Below, in pieces: positions 22,670-35,335 of a stretch of DNA of 64,000 nt. The DNA comes from Apiotrichum sp. Y4204 (lineage: Eukaryota; Basidiomycota; Tremellomycetes; Trichosporonales; Trichosporonaceae). The notes under the pieces are model-generated. The model was not told the DNA's origin. It was given only the letters and a program-made list of their open reading frames with translations, and did no database searches. How positions within the stretch are numbered: position 1 is the first letter of the stretch; each line of letters opens with the position of its first letter. Made by a program: the position numbers and the translations under genes. The stretch covers positions 124,001 through 188,000 of the forward strand of contig JAMYHL010000052.1 in the NCBI GenBank assembly GCA_025531455.1, read 5' to 3'.

Positions 22670-25641
22670 ATGTACGACGTTAGCACTGACGACGAGGCCG
22701 AAGACGACGAGCTCGACTTCGAGGTAGAACTCGATCCTTTGCCGCCTCTCGGTGGTAACGTCATCACCGAGCCGAACGACGACGTCCTAGTGCACCCTCC
22801 ATTCTCTCTCACTCCAACAGACAGCCTCGACACCGCTCTTGAGCAACTGCACGCGTACGCGATCCTTCACGGCTTTCACCTGAAGAGGAAGAACTCGACG
22901 AAGGACAAGCAAGGCCGTTTTCGAGCCGTCCACCTTGTCTGCTCGAAGTCTGGGCCGCCGCGGCAAGGTGTCGACAATGCTGCTCGAAAAAGGACGTTCC
23001 GCAGCGTTCTCTGCAACTGTCCCTTCTCGGTGCCACTGCGTCGCTGCAAGCGCACTGGCCTTTGGAGCATCAGCCCGCGCAGCAAGTTCAACCACAACCA
23101 TCCCAAGTTCGACCTCACCACTCTCCGTCTCTTCATCCCTCTCATGGTGCGGTCCTTCATCTCCGAGCAGCTTTGTCTCGGTGTTACTCCTGATCGAGTT
23201 CTCGCGACCGTCGCGACACGTTTTCCTGAACTGCGGCGTCCACCAACCATCCAGGAAGTCTACCGCATTGGCTGGGTTGCTCGCCAGACGCAACGCGGCT
23301 CAAGCACCATCTCCGAGGCCGTCGTCAACATGCTCAAGAACGAGAACTGTCTCTATCGCGCCTCTCAGGACGATGCCACAAAGCGCACGGTGACGATGAC
23401 GATATCAACCCCGCAAGCTCGCGCTCTCCACCACCGGTGGCCAACGGTCCTTTTTGTGGACGCCACCTACAAGACAAACAAGCTCAATCTGCCAATGTTG
23501 CACTTCGTTGGCTTCACGGCAACCAATCAGTCCTTCACCGCCGGCTTCGCCTTCGTCCAGAGTGAGAAGGAGGAGCACATTCTCCAAGTTATCAAGGATT
23601 TCAAGGGGTGAGCGGCTCAGAGACGGCGGCGGCGTGGACGTGGGCTAACGTCAGCCTCATGGGCTCGACCGCAGTGCGCACCATTATCACCGATCGAGAC
23701 GTCACCACTCGCGCATGCTGCCGCACGGTGTGGCCGCAAGCCGACTTCATTCTCTGCAGTTGGCACATTGATGAGAATATCCGCAAGATCGTGTCGCCGC
23801 CGTTGACGGAGCGCTTTGGCAAGATCGAGGACGGAGATCTACACCCCCGCACGAAAAAGCCGATATTGCGCGCCGAGGCGTTAACAATCGCCTTCATTAG
23901 CGACTGGCACAGTCTCGTCATACAGGCCGCCACCGAGGACGCTCTCGAGAACGGGATGATCGAGTTCCAGTCCACCTGGTCAGAGCAGTTCGTCGACGAC
24001 GATGGCGAGCCGTACCTCGACGCTGACGGCAGACCACTGCTTGCCGACGGCCTAGAGGAGTGCGCTTACATTGTCGACAATTATAAGCAACACCTTGTCC
24101 ACGCCTTCATTGACGAGTTCGAGCACCTGGGACAACGCGCCAACTCGCGGCTCGAGGGCCTCCACAACGCCGTCAAGCAATATATCGGCTCCAAGAACGT
24201 CCGCGCCGCTGCTGATCAGGTCACCACGATCACAGGTGTCCTGCGCGCTGTCCGCACTCAATGGGATCGCATCCTGCAGCGAATGGAGCAAGAACGCAAC
24301 CTGACGGTGTTCCGCTCTAACGCCGTCTTTCGCATGGTGAAGGCGCGTGTCTCGATGCGCGCCGTGCACCTAACAGAGCGGCAACTAGGCCTGGCCCAGC
24401 GCGCACTCGAGAAGCCGGATGATCCACTTTTGAACCTCAAGCCATGTACGGAGACGTTCTCGCCATCAACCGGGCTGCCGTGCGCGCACCGCATCCTCTC
24501 CGTCCTTGTGATCGACTCGTTCTTGGACATGCGGGACTTTCACCTCCATTGGTGGCTTACCTCGGCCGAGGACATGCGCTCTAGAGCCCACCTTATCACC
24601 GAGCACGCCCAGGCCGTCCTCCAAGAGCCAGATTCGGGCCGCAATGGCGAGTACGGCTTGTTAAGCAACGGTGTCTCCTTTATCAACGCCGAGGAGCTCA
24701 AGCGCAACTGCGAGCGGCTGCTCGATCCGCACCGCATCGTGAGAACTAGAAAGAAGAGGAGAAACGGCCGCTCAGGCGAACTGCCAACAGGACGTCTTGC
24801 AACAGCAGCGGAGATCGCGGCGGGGCCGAGGTGGCCGCAGTTCGACCGCTGCGGCAGTTGCGGACACCGACACCGGCCGGACTTGCACTGTCTCGATCAC
24901 CGTCTCGAACTGCAAGCAATTGCGGATGACACCGCCGCTCAAGAACCGGTGGGTGAACCGCCGGACGAGATGGAGTCAGGTCCTGTCGGTCGCTGTTTCT
25001 ACTGCCATCGCCCGCACCTGGTGCGAGGGTGCGCGCGCCTTCAAGAATGGCGAAAAGGACGTCGTCTGCAAGCAGAAACCGACCGTCTAGAGGAGGCACG
25101 CATCCGCGCGCAAGAAGCCGCGGATCGTCGACTGGAGAAGGCTGCTGCCCTGGCTGCTCGTCAACGTGCTAGAGAACTCGCCGCCGAACAACGAGAACAA
25201 GAGAAAGCTGCTGCCGCGCGAGCCGCCGCCGCGCGAGCCGTCGAGAGAGAAGCCGAGCGCGCCCGCAAACGTGCGGAGAAGGAAGAGCAGGCTGCCGAGC
25301 GCGCGAGAAAGAAGGCCGAGCAGGCCGCCGAGCGTGCGCGCAAGCAGGCCGAGAAGGACGCCGAAAAAGCACGCAAGCAGGCCGAGAAGGACGCCGTTGC
25401 GCGTGAGCGAGCACGCAAGCGAGCCGAGAAGGACGCCGCGCGAGCCGAGAGGGACGCCGAGCGTGCCCGCAAGCGAGCCAAGACCGTCTCGGACAACAGC
25501 GAGGACAGCCAGGACGATGGCGAGCAAGACGCAAGTGGTGGCGAGCAAGAGGACAGCGACAGTGAGTCCCAGTTCACCCCGCCAGGATCCTCATGGTTTG
25601 AGCCGCTTTCAGGTGTCTTCGGCGGCTTCTGGACCCAGTGA
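22670..25641 (+). CDS. Mutator-like transposase with FAR1-like and SWIM-like motifs
   Basis: Two exons (22670-23607, 23655-25641; 47-nt intron) encode 974 residues. The first ATG in frame after the left repeat is at 22670. Upstream in-frame sequence is open but has no ATG, and a GTACGT...CAG pair at 22532-22628 may be a leader intron. After an acidic N-terminus comes a FAR1/FLYWCH-like zinc region (about 105-150: CNCPFSV...HNHPK). The MULE catalytic core follows: VLFVDATYKTNK (first Asp about 263), IITDRD (second Asp about 326) and CSWHIDENI; the third acidic residue is probably the Glu before the Trp in MIEFQSTW. A SWIM-like Cys/His motif lies near 575-590 (CTETFSPSTGLPCAH). Two Cys-rich knuckles follow (CGSCGHRHRPDLHC, CFYCHRPHLVRGC). 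Residues about 790-925 form an extreme Arg/Ala/Glu/Lys coiled coil, unusual for the family, and the tail is acidic. It catalyses excision and insertion of its own element. Confidence 0.9.
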
Positions 25642-25696
25642 CATGTCCGCTCACCTAGAGCGGCTAGAGCGGCGCCGAGAGCGGCGAGCGGACATG
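25642..25696. repeat. Short hairpin directly after the transposase stop
   Basis: CATGTCCGCTC (25642-25652) and GAGCGGACATG (25686-25696) are exact complements. They enclose repeated AGAGCGG words. The position suggests a 3' processing or transcript-end structure of the transposase gene. Confidence 0.75.
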
Positions 25697-26262
25697 CCGA
25701 CAACCTCCGAGAACTTCTACATGGGTTCTCGATGCGAACTCGACGGTTTTGACGCCTTTTGAGCCGCCTAGAGTTCAACTTCATGCCGACAGGCCATTTT
25801 TTCTTGTAGGAAGCGCGGGCGAGCAACCTGCCATACAGCTACGGTGGTAACTAGCTCTCCTGTGATTCCTAGCCTCGCGCGCGGCTCTGCGGCCTTGCAA
25901 ACGCACTTTTTCAGGCCATTTGGAGCGTTTTTGAGCGCGAGCTCGACCGTAGAGGACGATTATTCTAGAAGGGTGCGCCCTTGCGCCCTTCACACAGTTT
26001 CCACACAGTTTATACACAGAATGTTACCCAGTTTGCGTTTTCGGGCCGTTTAGCACACGGAATGCACACAGAATGCACACAATGTCGACTTGCTGGGTTG
26101 TTTGTGTAGTTGGCTTACACAAGCACGCATCTGCAACTCCTTCTTCAAGGTGGTTTCTACTCATTTTTCCTCTCCTTCTCTCTCGCACTCATAACAGGCT
26201 AGTTCTCTCTGCAACTACACGTATATTAGAGCCCAGAGAATGATGTGGCATTAGGCTTATCA

Positions 26263-26311
26263 AAGTGTCGTGCATGTAAGCTGAAAAAGTGTCGTGCATG
26301 GGGAAACCGTC
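26263..26311 (-). repeat. Right terminal inverted repeat
   Basis: This is the exact reverse complement of 22227-22275, ending GGGGAAACCGTC. Between the transposase stop and this repeat lie CACACAG-type short repeats (about 25990-26080). Confidence 0.93.
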
Positions 26312-26320
26312 AGTCTGCAG
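26312..26320. repeat. Target-site duplication, right copy
   Basis: AGTCTGCAG is identical to 22218-22226. Confidence 0.93.
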
Positions 26321-27176
26321 TGCAGAGGCTATCCCGAGGGGCAGGAATGCGAGGTTACCGAGTCGCGGGATGACAACAGGCCATAGCGGTCAAACAGGCA
26401 CCGAAGACACCATGCGGACCATCTGGCAGGGGATGAAAGGGTTGACACGACTCTAGTCAGCTAGTAAGCGCAAACAACTCGGCTCCGAGCTCCGATATCT
26501 GTACTTCTCCATATGGTATGCAGCCCAACTAGTCAGCTATCCGTCACAGGTGCAGAGTGATAACGCGGTGAAGGCGCTCAGAGGCGCCGGAGGCGTCGCT
26601 TCAAATGGCCGCGCGACTGACTGGCCGCGGCGCGCGGTTTGGTGCAGACCCCCAACGCGTGCCACAAATAAACGAAGCATGTGTGCGGCGTCAAAGGGAC
26701 TAGGCCTAATTAGGTCGGTGCTGGGGACTGCCAGGACAGCTAAGGACAGGGTGGCGTAGTGTGCCGGATGTCCCGGGTGGTGCTGTTGACAAACAGACTC
26801 CACTCCACTGCCCGCGATGGCAAAGTGTGATATCAGGTCGTGTGATGAGTTGAATCATCAGCGTGCACCGTGCAAGTTTGAGCCGCACGTTCTGCGTCGG
26901 TCATCGTATGTATACTCGTTTCGGAATTCTCTCTTCTTCCCATATCTCCCACCAACAACTCTTATTGATAGCATCAGCAGTCTCGGCGTTGCGACCATTT
27001 GGACTGACGTTGAGCAAAGGACGGCTTTGCCCGCAACCACATACGACTGTCGAAAAAAAAAGTCGCATCCAGGACATCAGGGCGGGGTCCGTCATCACTG
27101 ATCCCATTCCGCTACTGGCTGCCTTCGTTGACGAAGCCCATAATTCTGGCAACACTCACTCGACACGGCTAGCATC
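26321..27176. other. Intergenic, upstream of the ABC transporter
   Basis: No gene was recognised. It contains the right flank of the transposon and the promoter of the ABC transporter gene. No consensus TATA box was seen. Confidence 0.5.
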
Positions 27177-30100
27177 ATGCATGGCCCAAACGTCTTGGGC
27201 ATCGCCCAGGTGGCCTTTACGCTGCCTCACGTCGTGTCCAACAACAATACGGGCCTGGGCAAGCCGAAGAAACCCCAGTACGTCATCGGGCAGAAGAATG
27301 TTTCTAGCAGCTAATCACCACTAGCCCTCCTCCACTGATCGTATCACACACCCTCTACCTTCTCCCGTTGCTCGTTGTGATCTCCGCGACAGTCCTAATA
27401 GCGACGTATGCTGTTCCGAAGCTTGTTCGCGCCGTGAAGCATCGCGTGAATCCGCCAGTGTTCGATGTCGACGATGACGAGCTCGACGCCCCACAAACGG
27501 CTCAGCCTCGCACGTTCCTCCCCTCCCAGGGATTGTGGTCCGACTTCCGTGCCAACTTCCGTTCCCTCCGCGTGTATGGCACGGCGATTGTCGTTCTCGA
27601 TGTGCTGCGCACGCTCTGCCTCTGTGCTCTCCTCGGCCTGACCATCTACGCTGCTGTCCAAGCCGAGTCAGCAACGCCCGAAGAGAGTCTCCTCGACGCA
27701 ATGAAAAAGAAGAAGAAAAAGAAGAAGCCAAAGCGGTTGCCCATTGACTATACCAGTCTGGAATGGGGAGAGTTGGGAGCATGTGTCTTCTATGTATGTG
27801 ACATGATTGTTCTTCGCTGACCAACATAGCTTTACAATCTCTTCTTCTCGCTCCTTCTTCTTCGACTGCAGTACGACAAGCTGCGTCGACGCCTCACTGC
27901 ACACGTCGATGTGCTCCTCGTGCTCGCATTCTTCATTTTCGTCTACCGCGACATCTGGCCGCAGCTGACATACAACCTTGAGATGTCGGATCTCAACAAC
28001 GCCATCACTTGGAGTCGTATCGCACTTCTGGGCGTTTCGGGAGCTCTCATCCCCCTCCTTCGTCCGCGCGTGTATATCCCAGCCGATCCGTTGCACCCAA
28101 CTCCTGAAGATGAGATCCACCCGGAGCAGACGACTCCTCTCCTGTTCTTGGTCTTCTACGAGTTTATGACTGGTCTAATCTGGCGAGCCTGGAAAACGCC
28201 CTCGTTGCCCTACGAGGACCTCCATCCTCTGGCTGACTATGATGCTGCGCAGTACTTGTACGACAAGCACATTGACACACTTGACCCGGTGCGGCGCAGG
28301 AAGATGAACAAACCTCCGAGACACTTGTTCTGGAATATCCTCACCACGTTCCGCTGGGAATTCTTCATGGCCAGTGCGTCTGTTTTGCAAGATCCTCGCT
28401 GACTGTCCAGGTTTGATGGCGTTCTTCACTGCCGTCATGGAGATGGTGCCAGCCGTTGCCATTAACAACATTCTGTGGTACATTGAAGGCAATAAAACTT
28501 CCATTCGGCCTATCGCGTGGATTATCAGTCTCTTCCTCGGTGTGTATTGTTAACCGCGGCGACGCTGACCAAACCCAGGACCGACGCTCGGTTCACTGGC
28601 CATTAACTACTACGTCTTTATCATGACTCGCTGCCTTGTGCGAAGTGAGGCTCTTCTCACGCAGCTGCTATTTGACCAGGCTCTGCGTCTCCGCATGATT
28701 GACCAGCTTGGTGATCAGGATGCTTCGAAGGATGTCCCATCGATTCAAGTTGAGAGCGTCGATACCGGAGCCGACACAGGCAACGGCCACACCACGAACG
28801 GTGGTGCCTCCAAGCCAGCCGGGCCTCCCGAAGAGTCCGGTGGCGGACAAGGCATGGTCGGCAAGATCAACGTCCTGATGGCCCAGGATATAGAAACGGT
28901 TATCGATGGTAAGAGCTATGTGCAAACCCGAGTTCTAATCACTCAGGCCGCGACCTCGCCCTCACCTTTGTTTATGCCCCCACCCAATTGATCATCTACA
29001 TGGTTTATCTCTATTCCATTTTGAGCTGGAGTGAGTGCTTGCCGTTGTCGTCTGGTCTGACCACTAGGTGCTCTGTTTGGTGTTGCTACTATCATCTTGA
29101 GCATGCCAATTCCTGGCATGATCACAAAGTGGGCGACAGAGATCCAGAATGCCCGGATGAAGAAGACGGACGCGCGTGTCGACGTCGTCACCGAGTCTAT
29201 CGGGGCACTTCGCATCATCAAGATGTTCGGATGGGAGGAGAGGATTAAGAGCCGCATCTCCGCTAAGCGTGAGGAGGAGCTTGATCTCACATGGAAGCGC
29301 CGTCTCATGGACCTGTACGTAGTAGCAATCTTCCACGCTTACACTCAGGCTCAACCTCTTTGTGAACATGTTTTTGCCGGTGCTCACCATGGCGGTTACT
29401 TTTGCGGCGTACACCGTGGTCCAGAAGAAACCACTCACAGCTTCGACAGGTATGTGAGAATAAGTGCAGCGTCTCTAATGGCAGTGTTCACGAGTATGCT
29501 CATCTTCGAAAGTCTCAAGGGTGTTATGGGTCTTGTTAGTCTTTGTCCAGACTCCTCGCGGGTGCTGATCCCACCAGGTGATCTACATGGTCAGCAATTA
29601 CATTACCTCAGGTGTATCTCTGAACCGCTTGAACAAGTTCCTCAATGAAGTGAGTAAGAGGCACGTGGCTCATATGTTAACGTGCCACAGAGCGACATGA
29701 TCGACAAATACTCGCAAGGCGTTCGTGCAACCCTTCATTCGCCCGAGGAAGTCGAGGCGCAGGCCAATGGGTTGATCCGCGTCCACAACTCGTCGTTTGC
29801 TTGGGGCGAGGACACCGGCAACGCCGATATCATCAATTTCCGACTGCATGTCCCAGATGTGACCTTCGTGAAAGGGAGCATCAACCTCGTCACTGGCCCT
29901 ACAGGCAGCGGCAAGAGCTCGTTCCTCAAAGCAATCACAGGAGAACTTCACTTCGAGCCCAAGGACGACACCTCATTCTTCTACCTCCCTCGCGAGGGTG
30001 GCGTCTCCTTCGCAGCTCAGGAGAGCTGGTGTCTGTCCGACTCGATCAGGGATAACATTCTGTTCGGCGCTCCTTACGACGAAGCTCGTTACCGCAAGGT

Positions 30101-32543
30101 CCTTCATGACTGCGCTCTTGAACCTGATCTGAAGTTGTTTGACGATGGTGACAAGACTGAGATCGGTGAGAAGGGTGTGACTCTCAGTGGTGGCCAGAAG
30201 GCTCGTATCACCCTCGCTCGAGCTATCTATGCCGACACCGCCATTGTTCTTCTGGACGGTATGTGTATACTTATGTTGCATCGCTGACTGGCAGACATCT
30301 TCTCCGCGCTTGACACACTCACTTCTCGGTTCCTTCTGGACAACCTCTTCAGGGGAGACCTTGTCAAGGACCGCACAGTTGTCCTTGTAACGCACCACGT
30401 TCACCTCGCGGCGCCGGTTGCCGCTTACCTCGTCGCTTTGGAGGGCGGCAATGTAGTGCGGGCGGAAGCCATCGACTCTACAACAATCTCCGTTGCAAGC
30501 TCCAGCTTGGATGTTCCCAAGCTGGTCGAGGAGCAGATGGATGAAATCGCACCGGCGCCTGTGGAGAACGGCAAGCCGGACGAGGATAAGGTCGCAAAGC
30601 GACTTGTCAAGGATGAGGAAAAGGCCGAAGGTCGCATCTCTCGTCGGGCCCTCATGTCGTTCTTCGGCAACTTTGGCGGAAGTGTCTACTGGCTGATCTT
30701 CTTTGGTCTCGTGTTTGGTGGACAGGGCCTGGCTGCATTCCAAAACCTCTGGCTTGGCTTCTGGTCGAAGGCATATGAGGATGCCGAACATCCTGAGGAT
30801 GTTTCCCCCGTTTACTGGTTGGGCCTTTACATTGTCTGGGTACTTGCGAGCCTGTTGGCTGTTGGTCTCTCCGCCATCATGTACTACCTCGGCGCCATGA
30901 AGGCGTCGCGTGCTGTTCACGCCAAACTCGTTGACAAGATCTTCGGAGGTGAGTGATGCCGTGCACGTACGTCGCTGACTTGCAGCGTACATGCGATTCC
31001 TCGACTCGACTCCAGTTGGACGTATCATAAGTCGTTTCACAAAGGATATGAAGGCCATCGACCTTCAGTTCACGGAGCTGGCATACCATGTCGCAGACCT
31101 GACCGTCGCCATGTTTATCAAGTTTGTCACTGCGGTTGCCTTGGTACCCGTCTTCACTATTCCGGCTGTCGTGAGTGACTACTTGTACTGTTGGAATAAT
31201 AGTAGATGCTGATGGTACAGTTTATTGGTGTCTGCGGAGGAGTTCTCGGCGAACTCTACATGCACGCACAGCTCAGTGTTAAGCGGGAGATGTCCAACGC
31301 CAAGAGCCCCCTCTTCTCCCACTTTGCATCGGCTGTCGCAGGTATCGTTTCCATCCGTGCCTATGGTGCTGAAGAGTAAGTCGGGGACGTGCTTTCGACA
31401 ACTGACATTGAAGGCAAATGCGGCAAGATGCTCGACGCAAGGCGGACAAGTACACTCGTGCTGCTACTGCCTTCTACAACTTGAACCGCTGGGTTACTGT
31501 CCGGCTTGACATGCTGGGAGGTCTCTTCTCGTCGCTCCTTGCCGCGTTTATTGTGTACAGCGGCATCCTCGACGCGTCCAAGTCGGGATTCTCACTTGTC
31601 CAAGGTATTGCGTTCTCTGCAAACATCCTGTGGTGGGTCCGCCTCGTCAACGACATGGAAGTTCAGGGCAACTCCGTTGAGCGTATTGAGGACTATCTTG
31701 TCATCGACCAGGAGCCTGAGTCGAACGAATCGAACAAGCCACCTGCCGCCTGGCCTACATCGGGTGAGATTATCCTCGAGAGGCTTTGCGCCAAGTATGC
31801 GGAGGACGGGCCTTTGGTGTTGGACAACGTGTCGGTGCGCATCAACAGCGGCGAGAAGGTTGGCATTGTCGGGCGCACTGGAAGCGGCAAGTCGACATTG
31901 GTAAGTGTCATAAAGTGATTAGCGAACTGACCTTCAGACGCTGGCTTTGCTACGTATGATTCCGACCTCCGGAGTTGTCTTTATCGATGGGCTGCGAACC
32001 GACAAGCTGAATCTTCACGATTTGCGCTCAAACGTCACCATTATTCCTCAAGATCCCATTCTGCTGTCTGGAACTATGCGCTTCAACCTTGACCCCTTCG
32101 GTGACCACGACGACGCTACCCTGAACCACGCTCTTGAAGCGTCTGGGCTTGGTCAGATCCGTCGTTCCGAAACTGGAGCTTCCACGCCCCAACGCCTCAC
32201 GCTGGACACACAAATTGCAGCGGGTGGCTCCAATCTCAGCCAGGGCCAGCGCCAGCTCGTGGCTCTGGCTCGTGCGTTGGTTCGCCAGAGCAAGGTTCTC
32301 ATTCTGGACGAGGCAACCGCCTCGGTCGACTTTGAGACCGACCAGATTATCCAGAAGTCTATCCGTTCGCTCCCCGAAACCACCACGGTCCTCACCGTTG
32401 CTCACCGTCTGGCGACCGTCATGGACTATGACCGCATCCTCGTTCTCGGCGCCGGAAAGGTGCTGGAGTTTGATACGCCCGAGAACCTGAAGAAGGACCC
32501 CAACGGTTACTTCGCCCAACTCGTGCAGGCGATGGAGGGGTAG
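27177..32543 (+). CDS. ABCC-type (MRP/Yor1-like) full ABC transporter
   Basis: Sixteen exons separated by 15 introns (34-50 nt) close in frame to 1593 residues. The order is an N-terminal hydrophobic region, a first transmembrane domain, NBD1, a second transmembrane domain and NBD2. NBD1 has Walker A GPTGSGKS (about 778-785), LSGGQ, and Walker B AIVLLDD with Asp in place of the catalytic Glu. That substitution is normal for ABCC NBD1. NBD2 has GRTGSGKST (about 1383-1391), LSQGQRQL and a canonical VLILDEAT. A run of eight Lys precedes the region around KRLPIDYTSLEW near residue 170. The linker after NBD1 is rich in charged residues, a likely regulatory site. It should export conjugates or drugs across the plasma or vacuolar membrane using ATP; the substrate cannot be read. 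The start ATGCATGGC was chosen because exon 1 splices in frame into the hydrophobic region. It is the least certain part. Confidence 0.9.
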
Positions 32544-35335
32544 TAATTCAGCACACACGCAGTAGATTTCAATGTTAATCAGACGTATTGCTTGCGCTTC
32601 CGGAAAGAGAGAGCGCATTTGGCAGACAGGGTGATTCATTTACTAACAGCTCCGGACCCAAGTGGAGCTAACTGCAACCGCGCCACTCCACACCGATTTG
32701 GGCAGTCATGTTGGGGTGAGTCATACTGTTGTTTCAGCAAGAATGTGTGCATCTGAGATAACATCTGCTGGACTTGACAGACCTTGGCTGTTCATTGTAC
32801 TTCTGGAGCTATCAGCACATGATACAGTGGGTTCCCACGCAGGGGTGGGCATGGTGAGCGACCGGAAACGAGCAGTGGACAACAGCGAACAAGCCAGGCA
32901 TCCTCAGTAATACCACCGCTCCATCTTGCTCGGAGTCAACCGTAATGTTATCCGTTAGCGGTGAGAGGTAATCTTGCTAGCGTGGCGCTGCACTCTAACT
33001 TACAACTTAGCTGTAAATTGCGTACAAGCGCGGTAGCGGTGTGGATGGTCGGCACAGGCTCACGCTCTCGAGTGTGTTCTCCCGCCCCGAGCTACAGCAA
33101 GGTGTGGCGATGACGGCCTCGTGCGCCTCGTCCAGCCGAGATTGGCGCCTGACAGCACCCAAACGTAAGTTGCCGAGCGGTCTCGGCATCTTCCGTGCGG
33201 AACACATATGGCAACCTGGCGCGGAACGGGTGTTGTAGCGCTACGCAGTTACCGCTGCAGGCTATCTCGCATCGCGGATATGGGTGCCGCGGTCGTGGGG
33301 ACAGCCGCGACGATAACGGACTAGCCATACTGGGCGTTATCGGCGGCCGGCGGCGTGTGGGATGTGCAAGTGTGGCGTGTGGCTGGTACAAAGGCCACTG
33401 CACAGCCCAAAGACGCGTCTCGGGCGACTTCATAGGCGCTTCATCTTTACCAGAATGCACCGCCCATATGGATTGTCGAGCACGGGGCAGAGAGAGGTCG
33501 CGCGTCATAGTCCAGGGAGCTCTCCGCGATCTCGGAGGCGCCGTGAGACGAGGCCATGAGGATAGAGTTTCAAGGCGCGCAAGGCGACCAGCTGCTACCT
33601 TGCTGCGAGCTGGCATCGCATGAGAATGTCAGGAAAGGCTGAGCCTTCTTCCGTGCTGGATGCGACTGCCCGGGCTGGCGCGGCGGCATCTAGGGTCGGA
33701 TCTCGATCAGCACGAGGGCGACCACTGCACAGATCCACACAACAGATCCAGATCACCAGCTTACGCAGACGTGGGATGCTGCCCACGCCCTTCACTCGGA
33801 CAGCACGTACAGCACCCAACATGGGGCAACATGGGGTGCTGATTGTCTAACCATCTTGGCAGCTCCTGACTGACATCCCGGGAAATCGAGAGCTGCTCCT
33901 GACTGACCCGAAACGACAAGAAAGACGACTCGTTGAGAAAGTGGCAGTGCGGATGCACAGGATGGGTCAGGATTTCGATACCTCTGGGTCCACCCGGCTC
34001 ATCCGAGACATACTAGACCTGGCAGCAAGATCGACCGTGGAGGGACGCGTGCAGACATCCCCCGCAGGAACCACGGCACGACTCTCGGCATCGCGCAGGG
34101 AGGTCCCATGAAACTGGCTTAAGCTCCAGACTCTGGTTGGCTCCCACGAGAACGGCAAGGATAGTCCGGACTCCGCGGCGCCACCACATGTTTGCCGCAA
34201 AAGGCAGTGCCCTGGATGCCGGCATGTCAACGACAACCAGCAGGCATGGCGAGGTCAGTCGTAATTGTTACACGTTTCGTTTAACCATCAGCCTTAATTG
34301 CTGCTTCCCTCCCACCCGTCAGTCTCCTCCCGGCAACGAGCAATCCAGCCCAGCGAACGCGTAACTTGAACGAGCCACGGTCGTGCCTGGATTCTCTGGC
34401 AAGTTGAGAGTACGAAAACTCAAGGACCGCTGCAGGTTAGCTGCCCAAGTTCCCACATTCGCGCTCCTCCGCTGGCTGTCGCCGTCGTTCCCTTAACTCA
34501 CCTGAGCTTTCCTTCCGGACCAACTGACTCTGGAACGTCGACTGATGCCTACAGATCGACATTCAGGATGCCTCCTCTATGGCACAAGTACTTTTCAAAC
34601 ACAGAACCCGCAACGCCCGTGGATGTCGTCCGCTGGGAGTACGTGCAACGATTTCACTTCCGTACAGGGACCCGCCGGGCAGATCACGTCACACCGCGTT
34701 GTCGAGATCCAGCAGTGTCTCGAGTCTGGTACTGGTGATTGGCATATGGGCTCTGCACATGTGAGGTATATTTTCTTGCAACACAGTTTTTGAGGAACGA
34801 CACCGGATCGACACTGGACTGGGCCTCTGTGAACTCTAGACCCAGAGGCAACAGTCACCAAATCTGAAGGTGTTCCTCCTGCTGAACACTAACTTTGGCT
34901 CCTTTTGTCACGGCTGGCCTCTGTCTGGGAGCCGGCATCTTGGGCCAGGGGAAATGTCTCCGCACACGGCATCAGCCCTGCAGCCTTGCCTCGCTCGTCG
35001 TGCAATTCCGGCGATGCCTCTGCACTGCTGACTCCTGTGCTCCAGCGCGTAACATGGCAATGTGGATCCGGTTTGAGCTCGACCTCTGGGCTGTCATAGC
35101 CCAACCAGGTCCTTTCTTGGTGAATGCCCTTTCACCTCTTTCATACGGTGTACCTGGTGCACCTGGTGCACCTTGAGCTCTCTCCCATCCCGTGCAGTCG
35201 TGTACATAGTCCTTGAGAGCTCTACTCGATCTCCATCTCCCCAGTTCCTGCTGTTTGAATCCCGTCTCATCTTCATTCTTGACTGTCATTCATTCACGAC
35301 ACTCACCATACCCCATCGCATAACCTCGTACCATC
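32544..35335. other. 2.8 kb intergenic stretch
   Basis: No gene was recognised on either strand; open frames are short and biased by composition. Noted words are a tandem CAACATGGGG pair inside an inverted repeat CAGCACCC/GGGTGCTG (33812-33843), a repeated GCTCCTGACTGAC (33860-33907), and triplicated CACCTGGTG-like words near 35150. The right end is the promoter of the membrane protein gene. Confidence 0.5.

Larger units (their letters stand above)
22227..26311 (+). mobile_element. Autonomous Mutator-like DNA transposon (MULE)
   Basis: The element is 4085 bp long. It is bounded by perfect 49-bp terminal inverted repeats and a perfect 9-bp target-site duplication. It carries one open transposase gene with an intron, a 37-bp subterminal perfect hairpin on the left, and a short hairpin just after the transposase stop. 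Perfect ends, intact duplication and an uninterrupted frame indicate a recent insertion and possible activity. It sits about 750 bp upstream of RNase H1 and about 870 bp upstream of the ABC transporter gene, interrupting neither. Confidence 0.93.
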
